This document shows, one piece after another, positions 7,604 to 13,871 of a DNA stretch of 13,871 nucleotides. The notes under the pieces are model-generated. The model did not search any database. It worked only from the letters and a program-made list of their open reading frames with translations, and was not told the origin of the DNA. This DNA is from an uncultured Bacillaceae bacterium (GTDB lineage: Bacteria; Bacillota; Bacilli; Bacillales; Amphibacillaceae): positions 1-13,871 of the forward strand of contig CALZEK010000015.1 in the NCBI GenBank assembly GCA_945639745.1, written 5' to 3'. The number at the start of each line of letters is the position of its first letter. Within the stretch, counting starts at the first letter, position 1. Both the position numbers and the translations under genes were made by a program.

Positions 7604-7659
7604 CTATGTATACCCCCTTATTATATTGCAAACTTTCTAAAAATTTTGTTTGCATATGT

Positions 7660-7688
7660 ATTATACAATTTAAATTTTCAGATTTCCA
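7660..7688 (-). promoter_or_regulatory. Promoter of the opp operon
   Basis: On the minus strand, TGGAAA (7688-7683) and a consensus -10 TATAAT (7665-7660) are separated by 17 bp; the transcript would start near 7653, giving a leader of about 50 nt. The spacer contains a half-matching CodY-like sequence (7673-7687), described in the findings. The -10 is strong and the -35 moderate. Confidence 0.6.
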
Positions 7689-7759
7689 CTGTTTTATTGC
7701 GAATTAATCGAGTTTTCTCAATGTCTGAATATTCGTTCATTTCTAACCTTGTCACATCA

Positions 7760-7774
7760 ATGAAAACGGTTACT
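7760..7774 (+). promoter_or_regulatory. cre-like site in the oppA / exporter divergent region
   Basis: ATGAAAACGGTTACT matches the relaxed cre consensus WTGNAANCGNWNNCW at all fixed positions. It lies about 70 bp upstream of the opp -35 box and about 70 bp upstream of the exporter -10 box, so it could act on either unit, for instance as an activator site or by looping. The match is convincing on its face, but a 15-mer with few fixed bases can occur by chance in AT-rich DNA. Confidence 0.45.
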
Positions 7775-7841
7775 TTTGTAATTCGTTTTAAATAAAATAA
7801 TTTAGAAGTTTATTAAAAATCAGGTGTTTTTTTACTTTAAA

Positions 7842-7850
7842 TGGTATATT
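7842..7850 (+). promoter_or_regulatory. Extended -10 promoter of the ABC exporter operon
   Basis: TGG followed by TATATT (7845-7850) forms a TGn extended -10 element. No good -35 box lies 17 bp upstream, which extended -10 promoters tolerate. The transcript would start near 7857, right at the edge of the palindrome at 7861-7880. The leader would then be about 68 nt. Confidence 0.5.
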
Positions 7851-7860
7851 AAAGTCAGAT

Positions 7861-7880
7861 AATATTTCCTGGGAAATATT
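7861..7880. repeat. 20-bp palindrome, likely repressor operator
   Basis: AATATTTCC, two central bases (TG), then GGAAATATT: perfect 9-bp arms. Outside the arms, GAT on the left and ATC on the right repeat the symmetry after a 4-nt offset. It sits a few bases after the predicted start site of the exporter operon, the classic place for a dimeric repressor. It has no T tail, so it is not a terminator. I do not recognise the binding protein, and no regulator gene is in the window. Confidence 0.55.
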
Positions 7881-7924
7881 ATTTATCTATCAGATTTGTC
7901 TTTATATCGATAGGAGGGATTAAT

Positions 7925-8812
7925 ATGATTATAATTAAAAATCTTACTCACGTTTTTTCAACTGGCAAAGGTATCTTTGATGTTAGTTTTAAGGTAGAAA
8001 AAGGAGAGGTTTTTGGTTTTCTTGGGCCTAATGGCAGTGGTAAAACAACTACGCTAAGGCATTTAATGGGATATATGAAGCCACAATCAGGTCAAACACT
8101 GATAAATAATTTGGATGTATGGGAAAATCAATCAAAGGTGCGTCATAATATTGGTTATCTTCCTGGAGAAATATCTTTTTTAGATGGTTTAACCGGAGAG
8201 TCTTTTTTAAATATGATGGCTGGTATGCAAGGGGCTAGTAGCAAGGCCAGACGCGAAGAATTAATTGAATTATTTCAACTTGATATAAAAACTCCCATTA
8301 GAAAAATGTCAAAAGGGACTAAACAAAAAGTAGGTATTATTACTACGTTTATGCACGATCCTGATATTTATCTACTTGATGAACCAACCTCTGGACTGGA
8401 TCCTTTGATGCAAAAAGTTTTTATCGATCTTGTACTTGAAGAAAAAGCAAGAGGAAAAACATTTCTAATCTCTTCACATAGTTTACCTGAAATTGAACGT
8501 ACGTGTGATAGAATAGCAATCATCAAAGAGGGGAAAATTGTTACGATAAAAGACATTCATGAACTTCATTCACTGCAGCGTAAAACATTTAATGTCACTT
8601 TTGCTAAAAAAGAAGATGTAAATGCTTTACTTGAATCAGAATTATCGGTTTGGAAAATTGATGATTTTATTATTCAAATTGATATTCAGGGGAATTATGA
8701 TAAATTCCTCACTATCTTATCTAAATATCATATAAAAAATATTAGTATGGATGATATGAGTCTCGAGCATACATTTATGGATTATTATAAACGAGAGGAA
8801 GTGTCACCATGA
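7925..8812 (+). CDS. ABC-2-type exporter ATP-binding protein
   Basis: A 295-residue ATPase of the drug/antibiotic/lipid exporter (NatA/CcmA-like) group; it powers the permease encoded next. Walker A GPNGSGKT (34-41), the segment IGYLPGEISFLDGLTGE (77-93) at the Q-loop position, a degenerate signature MSKGTKQK (128-135) common in this group, Walker B IYLLDEP with Glu153, D-loop SGLDP (156-160), and switch His185 (SSHSLPE). The last 80 residues form a C-terminal extension usual for ABC-2 exporter ATPases. AGGAGGG precedes the ATG. The stop overlaps the permease start (ATGA). The substrate cannot be predicted; resistance or lipid/peptide export are all possible. Confidence 0.9.
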   Translation: MIIIKNLTHVFSTGKGIFDVSFKVEKGEVFGFLGPNGSGKTTTLRHLMGYMKPQSGQTLINNLDVWENQSKVRHNIGYLPGEISFLDGLTGESFLNMMAGMQGASSKARREELIELFQLDIKTPIRKMSKGTKQKVGIITTFMHDPDIYLLDEPTSGLDPLMQKVFIDLVLEEKARGKTFLISSHSLPEIERTCDRIAIIKEGKIVTIKDIHELHSLQRKTFNVTFAKKEDVNALLESELSVWKIDDFIIQIDIQGNYDKFLTILSKYHIKNISMDDMSLEHTFMDYYKREEVSP

Positions 8813-9618
8813 GTCTTTCACTTTATAAACAAATGATGAAAGTTAATTTCAAATTAATTTTTAGTTTTGGTGTAGGCTCAGCCATTTATGTTGCGCTCAT
8901 GACGACTCTATTTCCGATGATTGAAGATAATATGCAACAAATTGATGAAATGTTAGTCATTTTTCCAGAAGCACTAATGCGTGCTTTAGGATTTGAATCG
9001 CTCAGTACTTATAGTCAATATATTGCTGCCGAATATTATGGTTTATTTTATTTATTCATTCTTGGAGTCTTTACAATAGTCATTTCAATTCATTTAATTG
9101 CCAGACTTGTTGATCAAGGTTCCATGGCTTATTTACTTTCTACACGTGTTTCACGTGCTCAAATAACTGTCACACAAATTGCCGTATTAATTAGCGGCCT
9201 ACTCATTATTCATATATTAACTTTTGCTTCTGGCTACATTTTTGCCGAATTAACGATTGATTATGAGAATAGTTTTGCTTTTTTAGACTTTTTTCAAATT
9301 AATTTAGTCGGTTTTCTTTTATTTTTTGCAATAGGTGGATACTCACTTCTTATTTCTACTTTATTTAATGATGAAAAGAATGCTTTTTCATTAGCTGGTG
9401 GAATTACATTTGCTTTTTACGGAATTGATATGATTGGTAAAATTGTTGTTGATATTGATTGGATAAGAAATTTCAGTTTGTTTTCTCTATATGAACCCGG
9501 AAAAATAGCAAGTGGCGATGCAAATCTATGGTTGTCTTCAATTATATTTATTCTCATCGGTATTATTGGATATCTGCTTAGCATATTCATTTTCAAAAAA
9601 CGTAACTTATTACTATAA
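8809..9618 (+). CDS. ABC-2-type exporter permease
   Basis: A 269-residue membrane protein with about six hydrophobic segments: roughly 19-36, 69-93, 117-146, 163-183, 190-210 and 240-262. A cytoplasmic loop follows the second segment and contains VDQGSMAYLLSTRVSRAQI, an ABC-2-type signature (a loop touching the ATPase, with the pattern seen in Bacillota exporters that have G(S/T)..YLLS.P/RVSR). The large extracytoplasmic part lies between the first two helices. It is translationally coupled to the ATPase gene by a 4-bp ATGA overlap and is followed after 29 bp by a strong inverted-repeat terminator. One permease gene only, so a homodimer is likely. Substrate unknown. Confidence 0.87.
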   Translation: MSLSLYKQMMKVNFKLIFSFGVGSAIYVALMTTLFPMIEDNMQQIDEMLVIFPEALMRALGFESLSTYSQYIAAEYYGLFYLFILGVFTIVISIHLIARLVDQGSMAYLLSTRVSRAQITVTQIAVLISGLLIIHILTFASGYIFAELTIDYENSFAFLDFFQINLVGFLLFFAIGGYSLLISTLFNDEKNAFSLAGGITFAFYGIDMIGKIVVDIDWIRNFSLFSLYEPGKIASGDANLWLSSIIFILIGIIGYLLSIFIFKKRNLLL

Positions 9619-9647
9619 GCATATTTTATAATCATTTATAACTATAA

Positions 9648-9694
9648 AAATCACCCTTAAAGTTAGATTGTTAATCTAACTTTAAGGGTGATTT
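9648..9694. terminator. Bidirectional terminator, perfect 22-bp inverted repeat
   Basis: Arms 9648-9669 and 9673-9694 are exact complements over 22 bp, with the 3-nt loop GTT. It lies between the stops of two convergent genes (9618 on plus, 9712 on minus). In the minus direction the stem end runs into TTTTT, a fair tail. In the plus direction the U-rich stretch is mainly within the stem (GATTT). It should stop transcripts from both sides. Confidence 0.85.
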
Positions 9695-9711
9695 ATGAAA
9701 TTAATTGTTAC

Positions 9712-10740
9712 TTATTTTTTAGAATACTTTGGTTCAGCAACTTTAACAATTTGCTTTCCTAAGTTTGTTCCTTTAAACAATCCAAGAAATGCATTAATTG
9801 TTTGATCAAAACCTTCAACGATTGTTTCTTCATATTTTAATTTACCTTCTTTTAGCCATTTGCCTAAATCTGCAGCAGCTATTTGAAAGCCATCTGAATA
9901 ATTTCCAACCGTAAAACCTTGCATTAAAACACTGTTTTTTATTAATAGACCTTGAACACGTGGTCCTATATCAGGTCTTGTTAAATTGTATGCTGAAATA
10001 GCGCCACATACCGGGATGCGTGAATTTCTATTCATATAGGTCATTACTTCGTCTGAAATTTCACCACCGACGTTATCGTAATAAACATCCACACCTTCTG
10101 ATAAGGCATTTTTTAATTTTGTTTTAAAATCACTATCTTTATAATTTACAGCCGCATCAAATCTTAATTCATCAAGTAAATAATTTACTTTTTCAGCTGT
10201 ACCTGCGATACCGACCACTTTTGCTCCTTTTAATTTGGCAATTTGACCGACAAGTGAACCGACAGCACCTGATGCACCTGAAACAACAACTGTTTCATTT
10301 TCTTTTGGCTTCCCAATATCTAATAAACCAAAATATGCTGTTAAACCTGGCATACCTAAGACACCTAAATGGCTAGATATCGGAGCAACAGCTGGATCGA
10401 TTTTACGTATCTCTTTTTCATTTACAAGACTATATTTAGACCACTTTAGGTTTCCTGTAACGATATCACCTTGTTCAAAACCTTCAACTTTTGATTCAAC
10501 GACTTCGGCAACAATTCCACCAGACATCGCTTCGTTTAATTCAAATGGAGGAATGTAGGACTTAGCGTCATTCATTCTGCCTCTCATATATGGATCAACT
10601 GATAAATATAACGTTCTTACCAATAGCTCATTTTCTTTTGGGCTAGGGATTGCTGTTTCAACAAATTCAAAATTTTCCATCGTAGGCATGCCAACTGGTC
10701 GATTTGTTAATTGTATTTCAGTATTGCTTGTTTCTATCAT
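9712..10740 (-). CDS. NADP-dependent oxidoreductase, YfmJ/CurA-like (leukotriene B4 dehydrogenase subfamily of MDR)
   Basis: A 342-residue medium-chain dehydrogenase/reductase without zinc, of the group that includes E. coli CurA and B. subtilis YfmJ, which reduce alpha,beta-unsaturated ketones and aldehydes with NADPH. Seen: RPVGMPTMENFEFVE near the start, LYLSVDPYMRGRM (44-56), GMPGLTAYFGLLDIG (129-143), the nucleotide-binding SGASGAVGSLVGQIAK (154-169) and YYDNVGG (220-226), all characteristic; the zinc ligands of classical alcohol dehydrogenases are absent. Length is normal. AAGGAGG precedes the ATG at the right distance. It is a single-gene unit with its own promoter and terminator and no clear link to its neighbours. 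A detoxification role is inferred from the family; the substrate is unknown. Confidence 0.9.
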   Translation of the reverse strand: MIETSNTEIQLTNRPVGMPTMENFEFVETAIPSPKENELLVRTLYLSVDPYMRGRMNDAKSYIPPFELNEAMSGGIVAEVVESKVEGFEQGDIVTGNLKWSKYSLVNEKEIRKIDPAVAPISSHLGVLGMPGLTAYFGLLDIGKPKENETVVVSGASGAVGSLVGQIAKLKGAKVVGIAGTAEKVNYLLDELRFDAAVNYKDSDFKTKLKNALSEGVDVYYDNVGGEISDEVMTYMNRNSRIPVCGAISAYNLTRPDIGPRVQGLLIKNSVLMQGFTVGNYSDGFQIAAADLGKWLKEGKLKYEETIVEGFDQTINAFLGLFKGTNLGKQIVKVAEPKYSKK

Positions 10741-10774
10741 AATAAATCCTCCTTAGAAATCAATCGTATCTTCC

Positions 10775-10803
10775 AGATTACGGCTTGTATAATTCTTTGT
10801 CAA
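10775..10803 (-). promoter_or_regulatory. Putative promoter of the oxidoreductase gene
   Basis: On the minus strand a perfect -35 TTGACA (10803-10798), a 17-bp spacer, and TAATCT (10780-10775) as a weak -10 (3 of 6). The start site would be near 10768, about 28 bp before the ATG. The perfect -35 makes it likely that a promoter is here, but the -10 is uncertain. Confidence 0.45.
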
Positions 10804-10845
10804 TCTAAGGGACTTCTTCTAATCGTTCTCATAAAAGTAATTGCA

Positions 10846-11973
10846 TTATGAGTCTTGTTTGTCTTTTTTAGCTTCATCTTTTAATACTTGTTTATATCGA
10901 TTTCTTTGTCTATAGCCATAAGTACTTTCTCGAACGACACTTTCACTTTCTAAGCCCACACCAATTGCACCAGTTATTGTCGAGAGTGAGGCTGCAAACC
11001 ATGCTATTTTAACATAATTTATAATTGTCGCTGCTGAACTTAACTCTAATGTATCTCCTAGTAAACCAGGCGGAATTAAAATAGAAGACGTCATTAAAAA
11101 TAATATGAATACAACAATGTAATATACACTCACAGCTATTAGCAAGGTTGATAATGTTGTCAAATTATAAAGTCTACTTATTCGTTTATGTGTACTCGTT
11201 TTAATCGGCTCCCATAATTCATGAGCAATAATTACCCAAGCTGACATTCCGATAATGGCTGCAGCAGTAATTGCACTTAATCGCCAATTTGAAAATAAGT
11301 GACTTAACTTCCACATCGTAGTAAACACGAGTCCGAATCCACCTGTTGTAAAAGCAATTGCCACTACCCCTGTTAAACTCGACATCATTCGAAGTGGATT
11401 ATTCGCATAAGTCATCCCTAGTAATAAACGGAATAAACCATTATATTTTGGATAAATTAAGTATCGAATGTGATTATTATTTGTTTCTTTTAAAGTTACA
11501 TTTATTCTTTTAACAGGTGAGATTGGAAATTCACGCCAAATCAAATTAGACTTAGGATTCATCTTTAAATGACCTTGTTGATTCTCAAGATCATTAAGCG
11601 TATAAATAATTGTTCGATTAACTTTATTTACAAGTGATCCCCAACCAAATGCAGGTAAAGATATTAAAATGACATCCTTGTCTTTGTTAACGTCACTAGC
11701 AAGAGCATATTTTTCATGAAATATAGGTAAATCAGTTAAACAAACGATATAATCCCATTCATATGCTTTTTTTAAGTTTCCTGCCTTTATAAATAATTCT
11801 TCAATTGTTTCAGCTGCCCCTGTCATGGGATCAACGTCATATTCTACTTGCCACTTCACTTGGTCTGATATGTGATGAGTTAAATAAGTAGGTAATTTAC
11901 CAACGATTTTATTAGCAAGGTTCTCTGCAAGTTCTGGCGATGCGATTAAACCGACTTGATAGGATTTTTTCAT
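10846..11973 (-). CDS. Unknown membrane protein, second of a paralogous pair
   Basis: A 375-residue protein of unknown function, clearly homologous along its length to the product of the next gene upstream. The N-terminal 190 residues are soluble and alternate strands and helices: GLIASPEL (8-15), GAAE (52-55), WDY (73-75), TDLP (80-83), ISLPAFG (104-110). Then come about four membrane segments (near 201-219, 231-250, 273-297, 322-342) separated by HELWE (250-254) and RLYNLTT (267-273), and a basic tail with YRQRNRY (354-360). There is no signal peptide, so the N-terminal domain is probably cytoplasmic. I recall related proteins labelled as methylene-tetrahydrofolate dehydrogenase in databases, but I see no motif supporting that. 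The ATG overlaps the upstream stop (ATGA), so the two are co-translated. No clear terminator follows. Confidence 0.8.
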   Translation of the reverse strand: MKKSYQVGLIASPELAENLANKIVGKLPTYLTHHISDQVKWQVEYDVDPMTGAAETIEELFIKAGNLKKAYEWDYIVCLTDLPIFHEKYALASDVNKDKDVILISLPAFGWGSLVNKVNRTIIYTLNDLENQQGHLKMNPKSNLIWREFPISPVKRINVTLKETNNNHIRYLIYPKYNGLFRLLLGMTYANNPLRMMSSLTGVVAIAFTTGGFGLVFTTMWKLSHLFSNWRLSAITAAAIIGMSAWVIIAHELWEPIKTSTHKRISRLYNLTTLSTLLIAVSVYYIVVFILFLMTSSILIPPGLLGDTLELSSAATIINYVKIAWFAASLSTITGAIGVGLESESVVRESTYGYRQRNRYKQVLKDEAKKDKQDS

Positions 11974-13130
11974 GATTCATCCTGCTCCTTGTGCGTTTGC
12001 TGGACACCATCGTATGATGTTTCGGCATCTTCATCACTTTCGTCTTGTTTTTCTATTTCATAATATCTATTTTTTTGTCGATATGAATAAGTAACTTCAC
12101 GAATTTTTTCTTCTTTTTCAACTGTGGCTCCTACCGCACCAACAAGTAAGCTGAGAGAAGCTGTTAACCAAGCCAATCTAAGATAATCTTCTATTGATTC
12201 ATCAGCTCCTTCATTGGTTACAGCATCAAATATACCTTCTGGAACAAATAAAGATATGCTTAATAAAAATAATATAAATAAAAGGAAATAATTTATCAGT
12301 GTAATCACAAACAAAGTTATAACTGTCGTAACATTGTATAGTCGCCGGTACTGACTTTGACTTTTTGAAGTTGGTTTTTCCCATAAATGATGTGCAAAAA
12401 TGATCCAAATAACCATACCTATCATCGATAGCATCATGAGTGAGATAAATCGACTAGGAGTATATGAAACGCTCAATTGCCATGGTGTGGAAAAGATTGA
12501 AATATAAATACCTGTTGCAAAAGCTAGTGTTAACATTTTTTTAAATGTACCGATTGCTCGCCAAGGTCGATTAGCAAAAACCATACCTGATAAAATTCTG
12601 AGCCAACCAATTATTTTAGAATTTAACACAAATCTAATATCTGTTTCGGCATCCTCTTCTGGGTCAACTTGCATCACTTTTGAAAGTGAAAAGCGCCGAT
12701 TAATTTGTGTCATCACTTCCTTTTCAACAGTGGCTTCATTATGCTTATAAAGTAATTCAGTTATAAGTGTTATCGCTTTGCTAATTCTTTTTTTTAACGG
12801 AAAAGCACCAAATGAGGGGAGAGAAATAATACCAACATGATTTGTTGTACTCACATCTGCAATAACAGCTTTTCTTTCAGAAAAACTTGGTAAATCTGTA
12901 ATTGAAATAGCATAATCCCAACCGTATGTTTCTTTTAGTTCAATCACTTTTTTCATTGTTTCATTCACATATTCTGCTGCACCCACAAATATACCGACCT
13001 TTACTTCGATATCCCAATCGATTTGTGAGCTAATTTGTTTTTCAAAACTTATTTTTAATTGATCTGCAATTTGATTAATTATTTTTGCAGGTAAATCAGG
13101 TGACGGAATTAAACCTATTTTCTTTTTCAC
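11970..13130 (-). CDS. Unknown membrane protein, first of a paralogous pair
   Basis: A 386-residue paralogue of the product of the gene that follows it, with the same plan. The soluble N-terminal domain has GLIPSPDL (6-13), GAAE (50-53), WDY (71-73), TDLP (78-81) and ISLPSFG (102-108). The membrane domain has about four helices near 198-215, 226-247, 266-293 and 318-336, with AHHLWE (246-251) and RLYNVTT (263-269); a conserved REVTYSYRQKNRY (344-356) follows. Unlike its partner it ends in a strongly acidic tail of about 30 residues (EKQDESDEDAE...), and it carries a longer insert between the two domains (about 128-165, DPEEDAETD). It begins with GTG; AGGGGGAG lies about 5 bp before it. I see no convincing promoter directly upstream, so it may depend partly on read-through from the tRNA-processing gene. 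Function unknown. Confidence 0.8.
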   Translation of the reverse strand: MKKKIGLIPSPDLPAKIINQIADQLKISFEKQISSQIDWDIEVKVGIFVGAAEYVNETMKKVIELKETYGWDYAISITDLPSFSERKAVIADVSTTNHVGIISLPSFGAFPLKKRISKAITLITELLYKHNEATVEKEVMTQINRRFSLSKVMQVDPEEDAETDIRFVLNSKIIGWLRILSGMVFANRPWRAIGTFKKMLTLAFATGIYISIFSTPWQLSVSYTPSRFISLMMLSMIGMVIWIIFAHHLWEKPTSKSQSQYRRLYNVTTVITLFVITLINYFLLFILFLLSISLFVPEGIFDAVTNEGADESIEDYLRLAWLTASLSLLVGAVGATVEKEEKIREVTYSYRQKNRYYEIEKQDESDEDAETSYDGVQQTHKEQDES

Positions 13131-13193
13131 TTTCTCTCCCCCTTTCTTTTTTCCATTAGTTTTTACTTCCCCGAATTATCAGCTTTAAAACTT

Positions 13194-13226
13194 AAAAAGC
13201 TGACTTAATTAAATAGTCAGCTTTTT
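13194..13226 (-). terminator. Terminator after the cca-like gene, with stem overlapping the stop codon
   Basis: On the minus strand: AAAAAGCTGAC (13226-13216), an 11-nt loop, then GTCAGCTTTTT (13204-13194), an 11-bp perfect stem whose second arm ends in five T, followed by AAGTTTT. The TGA stop (13219-13217) is inside the first arm, so ribosomes ending translation could influence folding. A third arm downstream (13186-13179) can pair with the second arm instead; see the findings. Confidence 0.75.
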
Positions 13227-13871
13227 AAATTTATTTGTTTGTCTAACCAACTTAAAGCTTCTTCTTGATTCTTTACTTGATCATTTAATATCGCTATATC
13301 TAAATCAGATAATAACTTAGAGAAATAATTACTCGGCTGTAAACCTTGGTTAATCAAATCTTTTCCTGTTAAAAGCGTTGGTAATTCATTTCGCTTCTGT
13401 AAATAATCAATAATTAATGATTCATTTTTAATTCGTTTTCTAGTTATATAAAATAAAATTGCTTCTGTTGAATAATCTTTCAAGAAAGGATGTAAATCAC
13501 CAATCTGCTTAATATTATCCCATTCATCAATCGCAGCTAAATCAACTACTTCTTTTATAAATTTATTATCATGCTTTGTTAAAGCAAATGATTTAGCTTG
13601 ATTTAAGTTATTTGCTTCATAAAATGGCATCACATAATAAGCAAACCATCTGGATTGACTTATTTTTTTATTATTTTTATCTAATTCGTGTAGACGCATG
13701 GCGTGATTTAAACTTTTTTCTTCATATACTTTTTTAACACCAAATTGTTCATAGAAATTAAGTTCAAATAGTCTTTGAATTGATTTAACTGGCTTATCTT
13801 CTCTAAATAACCGCATCATTTCTCCAATAATACGATTAGTTGATAGTTCTGTCATACTTGAAACAGATTGT
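13217..13871 (-). CDS. cca: CCA tRNA nucleotidyltransferase, C-terminal part (cut by window edge)
   Basis: The reading frame is open to the right edge of the window: codons before the Met at 13855 read Q-S-V-S-S without a stop, so that Met is probably internal. The visible 212 residues from it match the C-terminal, mostly helical body and tail of Bacillus-type class II CCA-adding enzymes, which finish tRNA 3' ends with CCA. STNRIIGEMMRLF (5-17) fits the start of the neck/body (the usual xxRIxxEFxKLL pattern); LLTGKDLINQGLQPS (161-175) and NQEEALSWLDKQI (196-208) match the conserved end (GKDLI..G..PG, then N..eAL.WL). The usual PG is PS here. The catalytic head lies outside the window, so activity cannot be judged. 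A terminator follows. Confidence 0.75.
   Translation of the reverse strand, partial: QSVSSMTELSTNRIIGEMMRLFREDKPVKSIQRLFELNFYEQFGVKKVYEEKSLNHAMRLHELDKNNKKISQSRWFAYYVMPFYEANNLNQAKSFALTKHDNKFIKEVVDLAAIDEWDNIKQIGDLHPFLKDYSTEAILFYITRKRIKNESLIIDYLQKRNELPTLLTGKDLINQGLQPSNYFSKLLSDLDIAILNDQVKNQEEALSWLDKQINLKS

Larger units (their letters stand above)
7604..7924. other. 321-bp divergent intergenic region
   Basis: This stretch between the divergent oppA and exporter ATPase genes holds no open reading frame that I would call. It contains the oppA ribosome binding site (7611-7620), the opp promoter (7660-7688), a cre-like site (7760-7774), an extended -10 promoter (7842-7850), a 20-bp palindrome (7861-7880) and the exporter ribosome binding site AGGAGGG (about 7912-7918). 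I see no riboswitch, T-box or leader peptide. Confidence 0.7.

Noticed and set aside
7449..7640. Plus-strand open frame over the oppA 5' end
   Set aside because: It is antisense to the signal peptide and Gly/Ser linker codons of oppA, has low-complexity Ser/Pro, and no ribosome binding site.
8368..8556. Minus-strand open frame in the exporter ATPase gene
   Set aside because: Antisense to Walker B and the switch region of a clear ATPase; no initiation signal.
9417..9635. Minus-strand open frame at the permease 3' end
   Set aside because: Antisense to a membrane protein gene, runs into the intergenic terminator region, and has no recognisable ribosome binding site.
10828..10852. Inverted repeat CTCATAA/TTATGAG at the end of the second paralogue gene
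   Set aside because: Only 7 AT-rich base pairs with an 11-nt loop and no T tail; not convincing as a terminator.
12226..12408. 60-residue minus-strand frame inside the first unknown membrane protein gene
   Set aside because: Same strand but another frame inside a gene whose own frame shows conserved motifs with its paralogue.
10846..13130. Calling the paralogous pair methylene-tetrahydrofolate dehydrogenases
   Set aside because: I recall such labels on relatives, but the proteins have four membrane helices and show none of the FolD motifs, so I do not transfer the name.
13217..13855. Treating the right-edge frame as a complete 212-residue protein starting at 13855
   Set aside because: The frame stays open to the window edge, no ribosome binding site can be judged before that Met, and the content matches only the C-terminal part of a CCA-adding enzyme.

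Overview
The window reads as chromosomal DNA of a low-GC, Gram-positive Bacillota, most likely a member of the Bacillales. The evidence is the strong AGGAGG-type ribosome binding sites, TTG and GTG starts beside ATG, short U-tailed hairpin terminators, cre-like CcpA sites, lipoprotein-type binding proteins, and an oppABCDF operon of the Bacillus type. The long OppA is strikingly rich in Asp/Glu, which would fit a halotolerant or alkaliphilic species, but that is an inference. I see no tRNA, rRNA, CRISPR array, transposase or phage gene.

Layout. Left edge (1-422): the 5' end of a peptide-binding lipoprotein gene on the minus strand, cut by the window edge, with its own promoter and a good cre site between promoter and gene. 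Facing away from it is a small DUF3899-type membrane protein gene (423-788, plus). This converges on and overlaps by 11 bp a DmpA-like P1-family aminopeptidase gene (778-1848, minus). Upstream of the peptidase on the same strand lies a complete oligopeptide importer operon, oppA-oppB-oppC-oppD-oppF (7603 down to 1924), ended by a clear terminator. A GC-rich hairpin sits between oppA and oppB, where it could lower expression of the membrane and ATPase genes relative to the binding protein.

Centre (7604-9694): a 321-bp divergent region carries the oppA promoter, a second cre-like site and a weak CodY-like match. It also holds an extended -10 promoter followed by a 20-bp palindrome that looks like an operator. 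This promoter would drive a two-gene ABC-2 exporter (ATPase plus permease, ATGA overlap). A 22-bp perfect inverted repeat terminates it against the convergent YfmJ/CurA-like NADP-dependent oxidoreductase (9712-10740, minus).

Right part (10846-13871, minus strand): two adjacent, translationally coupled paralogous genes encode proteins with a soluble N-terminal domain and about four C-terminal membrane segments, function unknown. Upstream of them is the 3' part of a gene that I read as CCA tRNA nucleotidyltransferase, running off the right edge. Its terminator overlaps a potential alternative hairpin.

How the parts work together: the left two thirds is peptide nutrition (two binding proteins, one full Opp importer, one peptidase), apparently under carbon control. 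The exporter is a separate, possibly inducible unit. The tandem unknown membrane proteins are the best candidate for something undescribed. Most of the rest is ordinary.
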